The translations under genes and the position numbers were made by a program. The notes under the pieces are model-generated. The model did no database searches. It was not told the DNA's origin and worked only from the letters and a program-made list of their open reading frames with translations. 47,382 nt of DNA from Candidatus Peregrinibacteria bacterium RIFOXYA2_FULL_41_18 (GTDB lineage: Bacteria; Patescibacteriota; Gracilibacteria; UBA1369; UBA12470): contig MFXH01000014.1 of the NCBI GenBank assembly GCA_001788795.1, positions 1 to 47,382 on the forward strand, written 5' to 3'. Shown here in pieces: positions 1 through 8,717 of this stretch (its first letter is position 1; each line of letters opens with the position of its first letter).

Positions 1-1363
1 TTTTGCCTTGTTTTTGCACGCCGAATTCGAGGCTCTTAAGGATTTTTACAATGTCTTTTGTTGCAAGAGGTGCGCCGATTTTGCTTGCGATTCGGTCTGC
101 GGAAGTTTCGATTATCGTATCTGTTTGGTTGAAGTTTTTGATGTCGATTATTTGACCTTCGATTTTTGTGGTCGGGCAAATCTTCTTGAGAATTTCCAAC
201 GCTCTAAGCATTGCGATTTGCGCGAGGTTTGGGTCGATGCTTTTTTCGAATCTTTGTACGGCTTCTGTGCGGAGTCCGAGTGCGGTTGATGTCTTCCTGA
301 CCGATACCGCGTCGAATGTTGCCGCCTCGAAAATTATAGTGTTTGTTTGTTCGTTAATTCCCGAAAATTCTCCGCCCATTACGCCCGCTATTGCGATAGG
401 TTTTTCGTGATCGGCGATAAGAAGATTCTTATCTGTGAGTTCGCGGTCAATGCCATCGAGCGTTTTGATTTTTTCTCCCAGAGTTGCGGTGCGGACTACG
501 ATGCCGCCTTTTATCAAACTTGCGTCGAAAGCGTGCATTGGTTGCCCAAGTTCCGACGAGATGAAGTTCGTTATGTCGACAATGTTGTTGTAAGTTGCGT
601 GTCCTGCAGCTTCAAGTTTTTTCTTGAGCCATTTTGGTGACTCTTTTACCTCGATTCCGGAAACTTTTACCCCGATATATCTTGGGCAGAGTTCAGGGTT
701 TTTAATGTCGATTGAAAGATTTTCGTCTGACTGTGGCGCGAAAATTGCTTCTACTTTTGGAGTAAGCTTCTTGAGTTTTTTTCCGGTGAGAGCTGCGACT
801 TCGCGAGCAATTCCGTAGTGTCCCCAAAGGTCCGGTCTGTGGGTTAGAGACTTGTTGTCGATTTCGATTATTGCGTCGTTGAGATCTAGAGCTTCCGCGA
901 GAGGAGTCCCCGGCTTTGCTTTGGTTTTTAGTTCCGTGATTTCTCCTTCGGGGCATGGCGAAAGTCCGATTTCTTCGCCTGCGCAAATCATGCCGTAACT
1001 TTTTTCTCCCCTGATTTCAGCTTCTTCAAGCTTGATCAAATCTCCTTGTCCATGCCATTTCACCATCGCGCCGATAAGAGCTACCGGTACCATTAATCCT
1101 GCGCGAACATTTACGCCACCGCATACGATTTTGCGCGGATGTGTTTCGCCAACGTCCACCATTACGATTTTTAATTTGTCTGCGTTCGGGTGCGGCAGAA
1201 CTTCAATAATTTTTCCAACAACCATATTCCTGAAATTCTCTCCTTGGTCTTCGACCGATTCCACTTCGGCCGTGTGAAGAGTTAGCATTTCGCCGATGTG
1301 TTTTGGTGTTATTTCAGGGTCGATTTTTACATAGTCGCGGAGCCAGTTTAGGGAGATGCGCAT
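1..1363 (-). CDS. pheT: Phenylalanyl-tRNA synthetase beta subunit, N-terminal 454 residues (cut by window edge)
   Basis: Beta subunit of the alpha2-beta2 enzyme that charges tRNA-Phe in the cytoplasm. Translating the minus strand from the ATG at 1363-1361 gives an open frame to base 1. In order it shows the N-terminal start MRISLNWLRDYV, an EMAP/OB-type tRNA-binding domain with the motif HPNADKLKI (about residues 45-150), then the B3/B4 editing and B5 regions with NKSLTHRPDLWGHYGIARE, NIVDITNF, GQPMHAFD, VMGGEFSGI and RFEKSIDP. These are diagnostic of bacterial PheT. The family is usually about 800 aa, so roughly 350 residues lie beyond the window. The gene lies downstream of pheS on the same strand but is separated from it by a PQ-loop gene and a repeat array. 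Confidence 0.96.
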   Translation of the reverse strand, partial: MRISLNWLRDYVKIDPEITPKHIGEMLTLHTAEVESVEDQGENFRNMVVGKIIEVLPHPNADKLKIVMVDVGETHPRKIVCGGVNVRAGLMVPVALIGAMVKWHGQGDLIKLEEAEIRGEKSYGMICAGEEIGLSPCPEGEITELKTKAKPGTPLAEALDLNDAIIEIDNKSLTHRPDLWGHYGIAREVAALTGKKLKKLTPKVEAIFAPQSDENLSIDIKNPELCPRYIGVKVSGIEVKESPKWLKKKLEAAGHATYNNIVDITNFISSELGQPMHAFDASLIKGGIVVRTATLGEKIKTLDGIDRELTDKNLLIADHEKPIAIAGVMGGEFSGINEQTNTIIFEAATFDAVSVRKTSTALGLRTEAVQRFEKSIDPNLAQIAMLRALEILKKICPTTKIEGQIIDIKNFNQTDTIIETSADRIASKIGAPLATKDIVKILKSLEFGVQKQGK

Positions 1364-1371
1364 ATGGGGAA

Positions 1372-1410
1372 GTTAAAGAAGTAGAAGAAGTGACGTAGTG
1401 ATGTAGTTAA
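1372..1410. repeat. Short GAAGTAGAA / GAAGTGACGTAG array (R1)
   Basis: Purine-rich 9-bp units end in GAAGTGACGTAG on the plus strand. The array starts exactly at the stop codon of the PQ-loop gene and fills the gap to pheT. Related arrays occur at 1690, 6240, 14597, 16940 and 19297. Confidence 0.75.
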
Positions 1411-1691
1411 GAGGGGAGGGATTGAGATTTTTTAAATTTAATAAGCAAAAAGACTATCCAGCACGTAAAAAACGCGAAGCTGCCGGTTAGGATCATAAAG
1501 ATCCAGTCTTGAATGTGAATTGCATATATTAAGAGCATGATGTCGCTGGTTGCCCAAGTTGAATAGGCTTTTATACTCATGCCTTTTCCGCTTTTGGTTT
1601 TATACATATGCATGATTTGCGGAATGAATGCCACAACTTGTATAGCGTTTCCTACCGCGCCGAGTGTCCAATATGCTATTTCGGAAGTCAT
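1407..1691 (-). CDS. PQ-loop / SemiSWEET-like small membrane protein
   Basis: Predicted 94-aa membrane protein with three hydrophobic segments. The first holds a PQ-loop signature (VAFIPQIMHMYKTKSGKGMS) and is followed by SIKAYSTWATSDIMLLIYAI and a C-terminal segment rich in Ile and Phe. This matches the single three-helix PQ-loop unit of SemiSWEET/MtN3-type proteins, which dimerise to move sugars or other small solutes; the substrate cannot be told from sequence. I use the ATG at 1691. A longer frame reaches 1799, but it runs through the repeat array and the end of pheS, so it is unlikely. The gene sits between pheS and pheT on the same strand, an unusual interruption. Confidence 0.8.
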   Translation of the reverse strand: MTSEIAYWTLGAVGNAIQVVAFIPQIMHMYKTKSGKGMSIKAYSTWATSDIMLLIYAIHIQDWIFMILTGSFAFFTCWIVFLLIKFKKSQSLPS

Positions 1692-1740
1692 TGAAGAAGT
1701 AATTGAAGAAGTATAAGAAGTAGGGGAAGTGACGTAGTTA
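1690..1740. repeat. GAAGTA-type array ending in GAAGTGACGTAG (R2)
   Basis: Units GAAGTAATT, GAAGTATAA and GAAGTAGGG are followed by GAAGTGACGTAG and lie between pheS and the PQ-loop gene. The last bases overlap the TAA stop of pheS, so in the transcript the array follows the stop codon directly. Confidence 0.75.
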
Positions 1741-2775
1741 GAATTGTTGCAGGAATCTTGGGTCGGAGCTTTTGAGCAGGCGAATATCGTCGATACCATA
1801 TCTCATCATTACAAGTCTTGTGAGGCCGAAACCAAAAGCCCAGCCTTGATAAACGCTTGGGTCTATCCCGCCCGCCTTCAATACGTTTTCGTGAACCATT
1901 CCCGCTCCCATGAATTCCAGCCAGCCGGAATGTTTGCAGACACGGCAACCTTTTCCTTCACAAAGAAGACATGAGAAATCCACTTCAAGTCCCGGCTCGA
2001 CGAATGGGAAGTATCCCGGTCGGAATCTCACCGTTACCTTTTTGCCAAATAGTCGAGTTAGGAACTCTTCGAGAACTCCTTTTAAATGTGCGAGTGAAAT
2101 GTTTTTATCTACAAGCAATCCTTCCACTTGATCGAATGTCGTGTCGTGACTTGCGTCGGTTGCTTCGTATCGGAATACGCGTCCCGGAACGATTATGCGA
2201 AGAGGCGCGCCGTATTTTTGCATTGTTCTTACCTGTACCGGCGATGTGTGTGTGCGTAATACCAGTCTTCCGTGTTTTTCATCTGCTTGTTTGTCTATGA
2301 AGAATGTATCTTGCATGTCGCGTGCAGGATGATAAGAAGGGATGTTTAGTCCTTCGAAATTATAATATTCGCTCTCTATTTCCGGTCCGTCCATTATTGA
2401 AAATCCCATTTGAGAGAAAATGTTTTCGACTTCCCATTGGACCTTTGAGAGCGGATGTACCGATCCGACTTTTGGTTTAATTCCCGGTTCTGTAATATCG
2501 CAAGTTTCGGTTTCGAGCTTTTTGTTCATTTCTATCGTTTCAAGTTCCGAGCGTTTTTCGGCGAAGGCTGTTTCGAGAGTCTTCTTGGTTTCGTTTGCCG
2601 CTTGGCCGAACTCTTTTCGTTGATCTTCCGGAAGGTCCTTAAGCGTTTTGAGTATTTCGGTTAGCTCGCCTTTGCGTCCGATCGTCTTGGTTTCAAGATC
2701 GGAGAGAGTGGTGAGGGTTGTGAGTTTCTTTAGAGCGGAGAGTGTTGAGTCCAGAAGAATGTTTAGCTTGTCCAT
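1738..2775 (-). CDS. pheS: Phenylalanyl-tRNA synthetase alpha subunit
   Basis: Catalytic subunit of Phe-tRNA synthetase, 345 aa, the normal length. The N-terminal coiled-coil tRNA-binding arm (residues 1-90) is followed by the class II core: KVGSVHPLSKVQWEVENIF, GFSIMDGPEIESEYYNFEGL, the motif 2 region VFRYEATDASHDTTFDQVEGL, and motif 3 WAFGFGLTRLVMMRYGIDDI near the C-terminus. A CLLCEGKGCRVC stretch gives four closely spaced Cys. I chose the ATG at 2775 (MDKLNILLD). The in-frame ATG at 2838 would add a hydrophobic 21-residue leader not seen in the family and would overlap the HU terminator. The gene follows HU and leads to the PQ-loop gene and pheT. Confidence 0.97.
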   Translation of the reverse strand: MDKLNILLDSTLSALKKLTTLTTLSDLETKTIGRKGELTEILKTLKDLPEDQRKEFGQAANETKKTLETAFAEKRSELETIEMNKKLETETCDITEPGIKPKVGSVHPLSKVQWEVENIFSQMGFSIMDGPEIESEYYNFEGLNIPSYHPARDMQDTFFIDKQADEKHGRLVLRTHTSPVQVRTMQKYGAPLRIIVPGRVFRYEATDASHDTTFDQVEGLLVDKNISLAHLKGVLEEFLTRLFGKKVTVRFRPGYFPFVEPGLEVDFSCLLCEGKGCRVCKHSGWLEFMGAGMVHENVLKAGGIDPSVYQGWAFGFGLTRLVMMRYGIDDIRLLKSSDPRFLQQF

Positions 2776-2836
2776 ATAAATGAAGAGGTGAATAAAAGGA
2801 TACGAAGAGAGTTTACGGAAAAGATTGGATTTTTGC

Positions 2837-2868
2837 AAAAAAAAGCCCCGCGAGATGCGAGGCTTTTG
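2837..2868 (-). terminator. Rho-independent terminator downstream of HU
   Basis: On the minus strand AAAAGCC-tCGC pairs with GCG-gGGCTTTT around an ATCT loop and is followed by a run of T (read as U). It ends the HU transcript just before pheS. Confidence 0.8.
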
Positions 2869-2873
2869 AAACT

Positions 2874-2953
2874 TGTAGTTTGTAGTTATAAGGAGTTTGC
2901 ATTCGCAAACAGGCTTATAATATGGAGCAAGTGATGCTTCGCGCCCTTGCTCT
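2874..2953. other. HU-pheS spacer with short TTGTAGT repeat and two hairpins
   Basis: It holds two copies of the heptamer TTGTAGT, a small GTTTGC/GCAAAC hairpin, and a GAGCAAG/CTTGCTC inverted repeat whose one arm overlaps the HU stop codon. The last may protect the mRNA 3' end. Confidence 0.4.
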
Positions 2954-3227
2954 AGCGGATCGCATCTCTAAGAGTCTTGCCTGCTCTAAAGGCTGGAAGT
3001 TTCATAGCTGGGATAGATATAACTTCTTCCGGATTTCTTGGGTTTACACCTTTGCGAGCTGATCTCTTGGAAATTCTAAAAGTTCCGAAACCTGTAATCG
3101 TGACGTTGTCACCTTTCTTAAGTGTTTTTGTGATAGTTTCAAGGACTGCATCGAGAGCTAGAGTTGCGGCCTTTTTTGTGATGCCTGCAGATTCAGAGGC
3201 AACATTGACCAAATCTTGTTTTGTCAT
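2952..3227 (-). CDS. hup: HU-family DNA-binding protein
   Basis: Nucleoid-associated histone-like protein of 91 aa, the standard HU length. The N-terminal helices (MTKQDLVNVASESAGITKKA) are followed by the beta arm and the HU signature GFGTFRISKRSARKGVNPRN, ending in PAFRAGKTLRDAIR. It binds and bends DNA as a dimer in the cytoplasm. It has its own promoter (3263-3290) and terminator (2837-2868), so it is probably transcribed separately from pheS. No Shine-Dalgarno is visible in front of the ATG on the coding strand. Confidence 0.96.
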   Translation of the reverse strand: MTKQDLVNVASESAGITKKAATLALDAVLETITKTLKKGDNVTITGFGTFRISKRSARKGVNPRNPEEVISIPAMKLPAFRAGKTLRDAIR

Positions 3228-3262
3228 GTCTTTTTGTATTAGGAGGTAAATAGACTAGCCCT

Positions 3263-3290
3263 ATTATATTGTCGAAATTGGGTGGGGCAA
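3263..3290 (-). promoter_or_regulatory. Sigma-70-type promoter of HU
   Basis: Minus strand: TTGCCC (3290-3285), a 16-bp spacer, then a perfect TATAAT (3268-3263), 36 bp upstream of the HU start codon. Confidence 0.65.
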
Positions 3291-3344
3291 GCCAAAAGAA
3301 AACATTTTGAGATGTTGGAGGAGTGGAAATGTGTTGTTGTAATG

Positions 3345-3418
3345 GGTAAGGAGCAAGGAGCAAGACACAGACAGCAGGGGAAGAGGGAAGATGGGGGATG
3401 GAAAATAGAAGAGGAGGG
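3345..3418. repeat. Composite purine-rich array (R4)
   Basis: GGAGCAA GGAGCAA followed by GACACAGACAGCAG and GGAAGAGGGAAGATGGGGG. It is the same modular order as at 6194, 16881 and 44704. It lies in the HU-GNAT spacer, which holds no other gene. Confidence 0.7.
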
Positions 3419-3425
3419 TTTTTAT

Positions 3426-3869
3426 TTACAGTGCTTGCTCAAACTGATAACTCCCTTTTTTAAAGCCGTTTTTTTCGTAGAAACAGTGGGCTTCTTTTCT
3501 GTGGAAGGCCGATATTAGATAGATTCCTTTCATTCTTTGTTTTTTGCATATTTTCATTGTTTTCTGAATGACTTGAGTGCCAATCCCTAGATTTTGATAT
3601 TTCTTGTCTATGACAAATTCATCTATCGATCCAAGATTTCCCTCAAACTCCCATGTTAATCTTGACGACACGGTTATTAATCCTATTGTTTTGTCCTTGT
3701 CCTTTATCATTAGTATTAGATATTTTTTAGGATCTTTTAATTGTTCTTTTATTGTTTTACTTAGGTTTCTATTATTTATTTTCTTATTCGGCCAAAGTTG
3801 TTTTAACAATAATATAACTTGGGGGAAGTCAGCCATTTTAAATGGTACTAGTTTTATTTCTTTTTTCAT
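3426..3869 (-). CDS. GNAT-family N-acetyltransferase
   Basis: Probable acetyl-CoA-dependent N-acetyltransferase of 147 aa; the acceptor is unknown. The core shows beta strands KTIGLITVSSRLTW and SIDEFVIDKKYQ, then the acetyl-CoA pyrophosphate loop QNLGIGTQVIQ (the R/Q-x-x-G-x-G/A motif), and the C-terminal HCFYEKNGFKKGSYQFEQAL typical of the fold. I chose the ATG at 3869 (MKKEIKLVPF); an ATG eight codons upstream is possible. The gene is more AT-rich than its neighbours and stands alone between HU and topA, divergent from topA. It may be a recently gained accessory gene. Confidence 0.85.
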   Translation of the reverse strand: MKKEIKLVPFKMADFPQVILLLKQLWPNKKINNRNLSKTIKEQLKDPKKYLILMIKDKDKTIGLITVSSRLTWEFEGNLGSIDEFVIDKKYQNLGIGTQVIQKTMKICKKQRMKGIYLISAFHRKEAHCFYEKNGFKKGSYQFEQAL

Positions 3870-3935
3870 CTTGTCGGTATTTAAGTAATTCAATTAAACA
3901 CTTGCAACTTAAGTTTGACAACACCCCTTGCCTAA

Positions 3936-3964
3936 TTTACTTTCTAGACCGTTTGGCGTATAAT
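3936..3964 (+). promoter_or_regulatory. Probable topA promoter
   Basis: Perfect TATAAT at 3959-3964, with TTTACT at 3936-3941 as a weak -35 (17-bp spacer). The start codon is 27 bp downstream, preceded by an A-rich leader without Shine-Dalgarno. Confidence 0.55.
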
Positions 3965-3990
3965 TCACTGAAAAATTTTAAAAAAATAAA

Positions 3991-6195
3991 ATGACCGCTT
4001 CAAAAAATCTTGTAATAGTTGAGTCTCCCGCGAAGGCTAGGATGATATCGAAATTTCTTGGGAGTGATTTTACCGTCCAAGCTTCAATGGGACACGTGCG
4101 TGATTTGCCCAAGTCTATTATGGGCGTTGATACGGAAAAAGATTTTACGCCAAAATATATAGTGTCGCCTGACAAGAAAAAAGTAATTAAGGACCTTAAG
4201 TCGAAAATTGGCGCGAAGACTGAAGTTTGGCTCGCGACTGATGAGGACCGCGAAGGGGAGGCTATTGCTTGGCATCTTGAGCAGGCTCTTGGTATTAAAA
4301 AAGATTCGAAGAGAATTGTTTTTCATGAAATTACGAAGCCTGCGATCTTGGCGGCTATAGAAAATCCTAGAAAAGTTGATCAGAAATTGGTTGATGCGCA
4401 ACAGGCGAGAAGAGTTTTGGACAGATTGGTTGGTTATGAGCTTTCGCCTTTGTTATGGAAGAAGATTAAATATGGGTTGTCGGCCGGACGTGTTCAAAGC
4501 GTGGCTGTCAGGTTGATAGTCGATCGCGAACGCGAGATTAAGGCTTTTAAACCTGAAGAATATTGGGAGATAGCTGCATTATGCGAACATAAGAATGGGA
4601 AGTTGGAAGCTTTTTTGATAGAAAAGAATGGTAAAAAAATAGAAGTTACCAAGGGAGATGATGCTGAAAAGATCGTTAATGAGTTGAAAAAAGAAGACTT
4701 CTCGATTTTGAAAGTTGAACAAAAACAACATGTTAGGAATCCGGCTCCTCCTTTTACCACGTCCACTCTTCAACAGGAGGCAGGTCGCAAGTTGCATATG
4801 TCTGTTAAGAAGACCATGATGGTTGCTCAACAGTTATACGAAGGTGGTCATGGTGATCATGGCTTGATTACATACATGAGAACGGACTCTGTGAACCTAG
4901 CTCAATCCGCTCTCGCTCAGATCAATAAAGTTATTGGCAGTGATTTCGGTGACAAGTATGTTTTGCCACAGCCTAGATTCTATAAGAGTAAAAAAGGAGC
5001 GCAAGAAGCTCATGAGGCAATAAGACCTGTTAATATGGAGATTCGTCCGGAAGATATTCAGGATAAAGTTGAGAAAGATCACTATCGTTTGTATAAATTG
5101 ATTTGGGAAAGGACTGTCGCCTGTCAGATGGCGGCTGCGATTTTGGACAGGACTGCCGTTGATATTAAGGCCGGTGAATATACGCTTAGAGCGAATGGAC
5201 AGGTTGTGAAATTTGACGGTTTCATGAAGGTTTATATAGAAGGTATGGATGACAATGGAGGTGATGATGGCGACAGATTACTTCCTTCGGTTGTAGAGGG
5301 CGATAGCGTTGATGCGAAAGAAATTATGCCGACTCAACATTTCACAAAACCTCCTGCAAGATATACCGAGCCTTCGCTTGTTAAGAAGCTTGAATCTCTC
5401 GAGATCGGTCGTCCGAGTACTTACGCTCCGACAATCGCTACTGTTCAGCAAAGGGGTTATATTATTAGAAATAAAGAACGTCAGCTTGTGCCGGAAGATA
5501 TCGGTATGGTTGTGACAGACTTGCTTGTTGAGCATTTCCCTCAGATTGTGGATTATGCTTTTACTGCTGAAATGGAGCAGGATCTTGATAAAATCGCTGA
5601 TGGAGATAAGGAGTGGGTACCTGTAATCAGAGCTTTTTATACGCCGTTTCATAAATTGATTAAGGAGAAAGATAAGTCGATTAAAAAAGAGGACTTGGCT
5701 CAAGAAACAGATGAGGTTTGCGAGAAATGCGGGAAGAAAATGGTTATTAAATTCGGCAGATTCGGAAAATTCTTGTCATGTTCGGATTATCCTAATTGCG
5801 ACAATGCGAAGCCGCTTGGACGCGATGAGAATGAGCAGAAGGAAATTGATGATGCCGAGAAGAAATTCCAGGATAAAAAGTGTTCTAAATGCGGTTCGCC
5901 TATGGAAGTAAAGGTTGGGAGATATGGTCCTTTCTTGGCTTGTAGCGGCTATCCGAAATGTAAAAACATTCAGTCGATTGTGCAGCCTACAGGGGTGCAT
6001 TGTCCGGAGTGTAAAGATGGACAACTTGTTGAGAGGAGAACACGAAAAGGCGCGAAAATCTTCTACGGTTGCAATAAATATCCGAAATGCAAATTTGCCA
6101 GCTGGGATAAGCCTTCCAAAGATCCTTGTCCGAAATGTGGTGGATTACAGGTGGAGAAAGGGAAGAATTTGGTATGTGTGAAATGTGGGAAGTAA
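3991..6195 (+). CDS. topA: DNA topoisomerase I
   Basis: Type IA topoisomerase, 734 aa, which relaxes negatively supercoiled DNA. The Toprim domain opens with NLVIVESPAKARMISKFLG and includes the acidic motif TDEDREGEAIAWHL (about residues 80-95). The catalytic tyrosine is Y295 in LITYMRTDSVNL. LESLEIGRPSTYAPTI is the conserved active-site helix. The C-terminal third (about 570-734) carries four Cys4 zinc-ribbon modules (CEKCGKK, CSKCGSP, CPECKDG, CPKCGGL), the last truncated. Length and layout match bacterial TopA. The gene is monocistronic and followed by a composite repeat array. Confidence 0.98.
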   Translation: MTASKNLVIVESPAKARMISKFLGSDFTVQASMGHVRDLPKSIMGVDTEKDFTPKYIVSPDKKKVIKDLKSKIGAKTEVWLATDEDREGEAIAWHLEQALGIKKDSKRIVFHEITKPAILAAIENPRKVDQKLVDAQQARRVLDRLVGYELSPLLWKKIKYGLSAGRVQSVAVRLIVDREREIKAFKPEEYWEIAALCEHKNGKLEAFLIEKNGKKIEVTKGDDAEKIVNELKKEDFSILKVEQKQHVRNPAPPFTTSTLQQEAGRKLHMSVKKTMMVAQQLYEGGHGDHGLITYMRTDSVNLAQSALAQINKVIGSDFGDKYVLPQPRFYKSKKGAQEAHEAIRPVNMEIRPEDIQDKVEKDHYRLYKLIWERTVACQMAAAILDRTAVDIKAGEYTLRANGQVVKFDGFMKVYIEGMDDNGGDDGDRLLPSVVEGDSVDAKEIMPTQHFTKPPARYTEPSLVKKLESLEIGRPSTYAPTIATVQQRGYIIRNKERQLVPEDIGMVVTDLLVEHFPQIVDYAFTAEMEQDLDKIADGDKEWVPVIRAFYTPFHKLIKEKDKSIKKEDLAQETDEVCEKCGKKMVIKFGRFGKFLSCSDYPNCDNAKPLGRDENEQKEIDDAEKKFQDKKCSKCGSPMEVKVGRYGPFLACSGYPKCKNIQSIVQPTGVHCPECKDGQLVERRTRKGAKIFYGCNKYPKCKFASWDKPSKDPCPKCGGLQVEKGKNLVCVKCGK

Positions 6196-6268
6196 GGAGC
6201 AAGACACAAGATACAAGACACAGACAGCAGAGGAGGAAGTTGGAGAAGTAGGGGAAGTGACGTAGTTG
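6194..6268. repeat. Composite array: GGAGCAAGACACAAG..., GACAGCAG, GAAGTAGGG, GAAGTGACGTAG (R5)
   Basis: It begins at the topA stop codon. CAAGACA heptads run into CAGACAGCAG, then the 9-bp GAAGTAGGG unit and the GAAGTGACGTAG end piece. Same order and orientation as the array at 16881. Confidence 0.75.
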
Positions 6269-6298
6269 ATGGACTGGGAATGGAAGGCTAGGAGATGG

Positions 6299-6327
6299 TT
6301 GCTAAACCGGAGGTTTTTTGGTATAAT
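6299..6327 (+). promoter_or_regulatory. Promoter of the 785-aa secreted protein
   Basis: TTGCTA, a 17-bp spacer, then an extended -10 TGGTATAAT (TATAAT at 6322-6327). The start codon is 27 bp downstream. Confidence 0.6.
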
Positions 6328-6354
6328 CATATGATTATTTAATAAAACTTTCAT

Positions 6355-8712
6355 ATGAATTCCCAATCTAAAGGATTGTTCTATACCCTTCTTATCGGAG
6401 CCGTACTGGTTCCGGTTGTTTATATGGGTGGGGTTGATGCTGCTGTTGAGTGCGGTGACGGATATGCGATTACGGGTACGACGGAAGCGGATTATTATGA
6501 GAATACGGGATGGTTGGATTTTGATAGCGGGACTGTTTGCGTTGATACCGCCGGTGTTGTTACCGGATCTGTAGAAAGTTCGAATATAGGAACTATTTAT
6601 TTTGACCAGAAAGGTGCCAGTGTTACTATCAGTTCAGATGGAGTTTGGAGTGGTAATGTTTATGCACCTCTGAATGCATATAGCAGTCTAGTGGCTTCCG
6701 AGGGTACGTTTTTTGATGTCAGTACGGTGTCCACTGATACTGAGACCGGATTGATTTCCGGATATGCCCTTAGTTCAAATCTTGGTGAATTGAGTTTTGC
6801 TGGGGCTGTGCAAGATATGGTGCCTTTGCAGGTTGTAGCTGATTTTTCGATTGGAACATATGGAGATACGGTTTCCGGAGTTCCGATTGCGGACGGTGGA
6901 GATAGTGGATATAGAATTGTTGCGACTGTTGATTTTTCACAGGTTTCTTTTGTTGATCAGAATTTTGTTCAGAATGAGTTTGGTTTTAGTGGCGAAGTTG
7001 CCGAATCAGGTACGAGTGATTTGAGACTTGATCAAATAAGTGGAAGTGGCAGCGTAAACGATGCGGTTACGGCCAGTGACGCATTTGAATTTGCCGATTA
7101 CGATCCGGATACCAAGATTGCGACTTATGAATATTATATTGGTTCTTATGCGCCGACATCTGATTCTTACTGTACCAATCTCGGTACTTATGAGAATTGC
7201 GGTAGTTCAAGCGGTTCATATTTATACGCGCTTTCAAGCGTTACAGTTACGGGTGTTATGCCTAGAGATTTTGAATGGGTAGGGCTTGATTTGATTGCAT
7301 CAGGTACTCTCCTTGATGGAGATTATTATGTCGTGGCTCAGCAGGCAGTTGCTCAAGCCATGTCTTTTGCGCCGATTTATGAGGTGGACGATTTTGGAAT
7401 TATAGGTGCGGATGGCGTTACCAGAGCCGATTCGGCTGATGAAGTTCCTCCTTTGGCTGAAAGCACACCTTATAACTTTACCGGTACTGTTGTGCGAAAT
7501 AGTGCTGTTGATATGATTAGTGCAGTAATGAATGTTTCTTATGAAATTACCGGTTCTGACATCTATACTTTTGGAGCAGCCGGTTGTGGCTCAAACTCAT
7601 TTGCAATCAACAATCCGGTGCTTGGCGCTATCGATGGCAAGCCTGCGTTTACAGCTATGGAATTGTGTCCTCTTGAAGATGGTACAAGTTTGGGATCCGA
7701 TGTTGTGGCCAGCGCGAACAATGCTTTTCAGATTACTTTTACGAATCTTAAGCCGAATAAAACGGCATATTACGAGTCTCAGTATTTCTCATTTGCCGAT
7801 ACGAGAGCTGAAATATCTGAAGAGCCGAGAGTTTATGTTATCGGTACCGTAAGCGGATTGGCTGAGAGTGATGACGTTACGGTTGTCGGTGATATGGGCA
7901 GGCTAGAATTGAGAGATGCCTTGTATCAACAAATTACTAAGGTTGTAAAAAACTCTACTGTAACTTCTACGTCGGCAGGTAGAATCAACAATGATGGCGA
8001 TGGATGGATTGTTTTGAGCGGAGGAGAAGAGTTGGTCGGCGGAAATGTTTTGTATTTCGCTGGCGATGGTTCCGGCAATGCAGTTCTTATGGGCGGTGGA
8101 GAGATCGGAGATCAGTCGCAGGTCGTGGTTGTGGTTGGCGCAAATCTATTCGTGGATAGTTCGATATACAAGAATTCTGGTACTGGCGAAATTGGGCTTA
8201 TAGTTTTGGCTGATGAGAATGGGAACGGAGGGGATCTTTATGTGGATAGTGACGTTGTTGATTTGCATACAAATATATTTTTGGACGGTAGTTTGATTCG
8301 TGCTAATAGATATGGTGTTTCGTATGAGGCTTCAGACTTGAAAAATCAGTTATACATACTTGGTTCGATTGTTTCCAAAAATACAATTGAAGGTTACGAG
8401 GCAGGAGTTCCTCCGTACATATGCGGAGACGGTTCTGAGTACGGCGAGGTTGGTTCTTCTTGTACGGAAGCGCAAGCTGAGCTTGAGGATTTGCAATACA
8501 CGAGTTATTTCAGGGTTTGTTGCACCTCCAGTGCGTGTGAATATGCCGGTGGTGACGGGAACGTGGAGTTGCCTTATGAAGAATGTGCCGGTTATGAAAA
8601 ATCGGATTATTATGATGGCGATGAATGGAGCTTCCCTGTGATCATCGAATATAGTCCTCCATCTCCGAGTATGCCTATATTCAGTGCCGGTGGAAGTTCA
8701 GTTGGCAACTAG
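6355..8712 (+). CDS. Large secreted protein of unknown family
   Basis: 785-aa protein with an N-terminal signal sequence or single membrane anchor (hydrophobic stretch GLFYTLLIGAVLVPVVYMGG, residues 7-26). The rest is a long, acidic, Gly/Ser/Thr/Val-rich polypeptide typical of extracellular beta-rich proteins. Lys and Arg are rare. Near residues 540-640 there are runs such as NNDGDGWIVLSGGEELVGG and ADENGNGGDLYVDSDV that resemble a beta-solenoid or Ca-binding turns. The C-terminal 100 residues contain eight Cys (CGDG, SSCTEA, VCCTSSACEY, EECAGY), suggesting disulfides. I recognise no catalytic motif. It could be a surface adhesin or the passenger of a pilus-like structure. It has its own promoter. 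Confidence 0.75.
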   Translation: MNSQSKGLFYTLLIGAVLVPVVYMGGVDAAVECGDGYAITGTTEADYYENTGWLDFDSGTVCVDTAGVVTGSVESSNIGTIYFDQKGASVTISSDGVWSGNVYAPLNAYSSLVASEGTFFDVSTVSTDTETGLISGYALSSNLGELSFAGAVQDMVPLQVVADFSIGTYGDTVSGVPIADGGDSGYRIVATVDFSQVSFVDQNFVQNEFGFSGEVAESGTSDLRLDQISGSGSVNDAVTASDAFEFADYDPDTKIATYEYYIGSYAPTSDSYCTNLGTYENCGSSSGSYLYALSSVTVTGVMPRDFEWVGLDLIASGTLLDGDYYVVAQQAVAQAMSFAPIYEVDDFGIIGADGVTRADSADEVPPLAESTPYNFTGTVVRNSAVDMISAVMNVSYEITGSDIYTFGAAGCGSNSFAINNPVLGAIDGKPAFTAMELCPLEDGTSLGSDVVASANNAFQITFTNLKPNKTAYYESQYFSFADTRAEISEEPRVYVIGTVSGLAESDDVTVVGDMGRLELRDALYQQITKVVKNSTVTSTSAGRINNDGDGWIVLSGGEELVGGNVLYFAGDGSGNAVLMGGGEIGDQSQVVVVVGANLFVDSSIYKNSGTGEIGLIVLADENGNGGDLYVDSDVVDLHTNIFLDGSLIRANRYGVSYEASDLKNQLYILGSIVSKNTIEGYEAGVPPYICGDGSEYGEVGSSCTEAQAELEDLQYTSYFRVCCTSSACEYAGGDGNVELPYEECAGYEKSDYYDGDEWSFPVIIEYSPPSPSMPIFSAGGSSVGN

Positions 8713-8717
8713 AGTGG

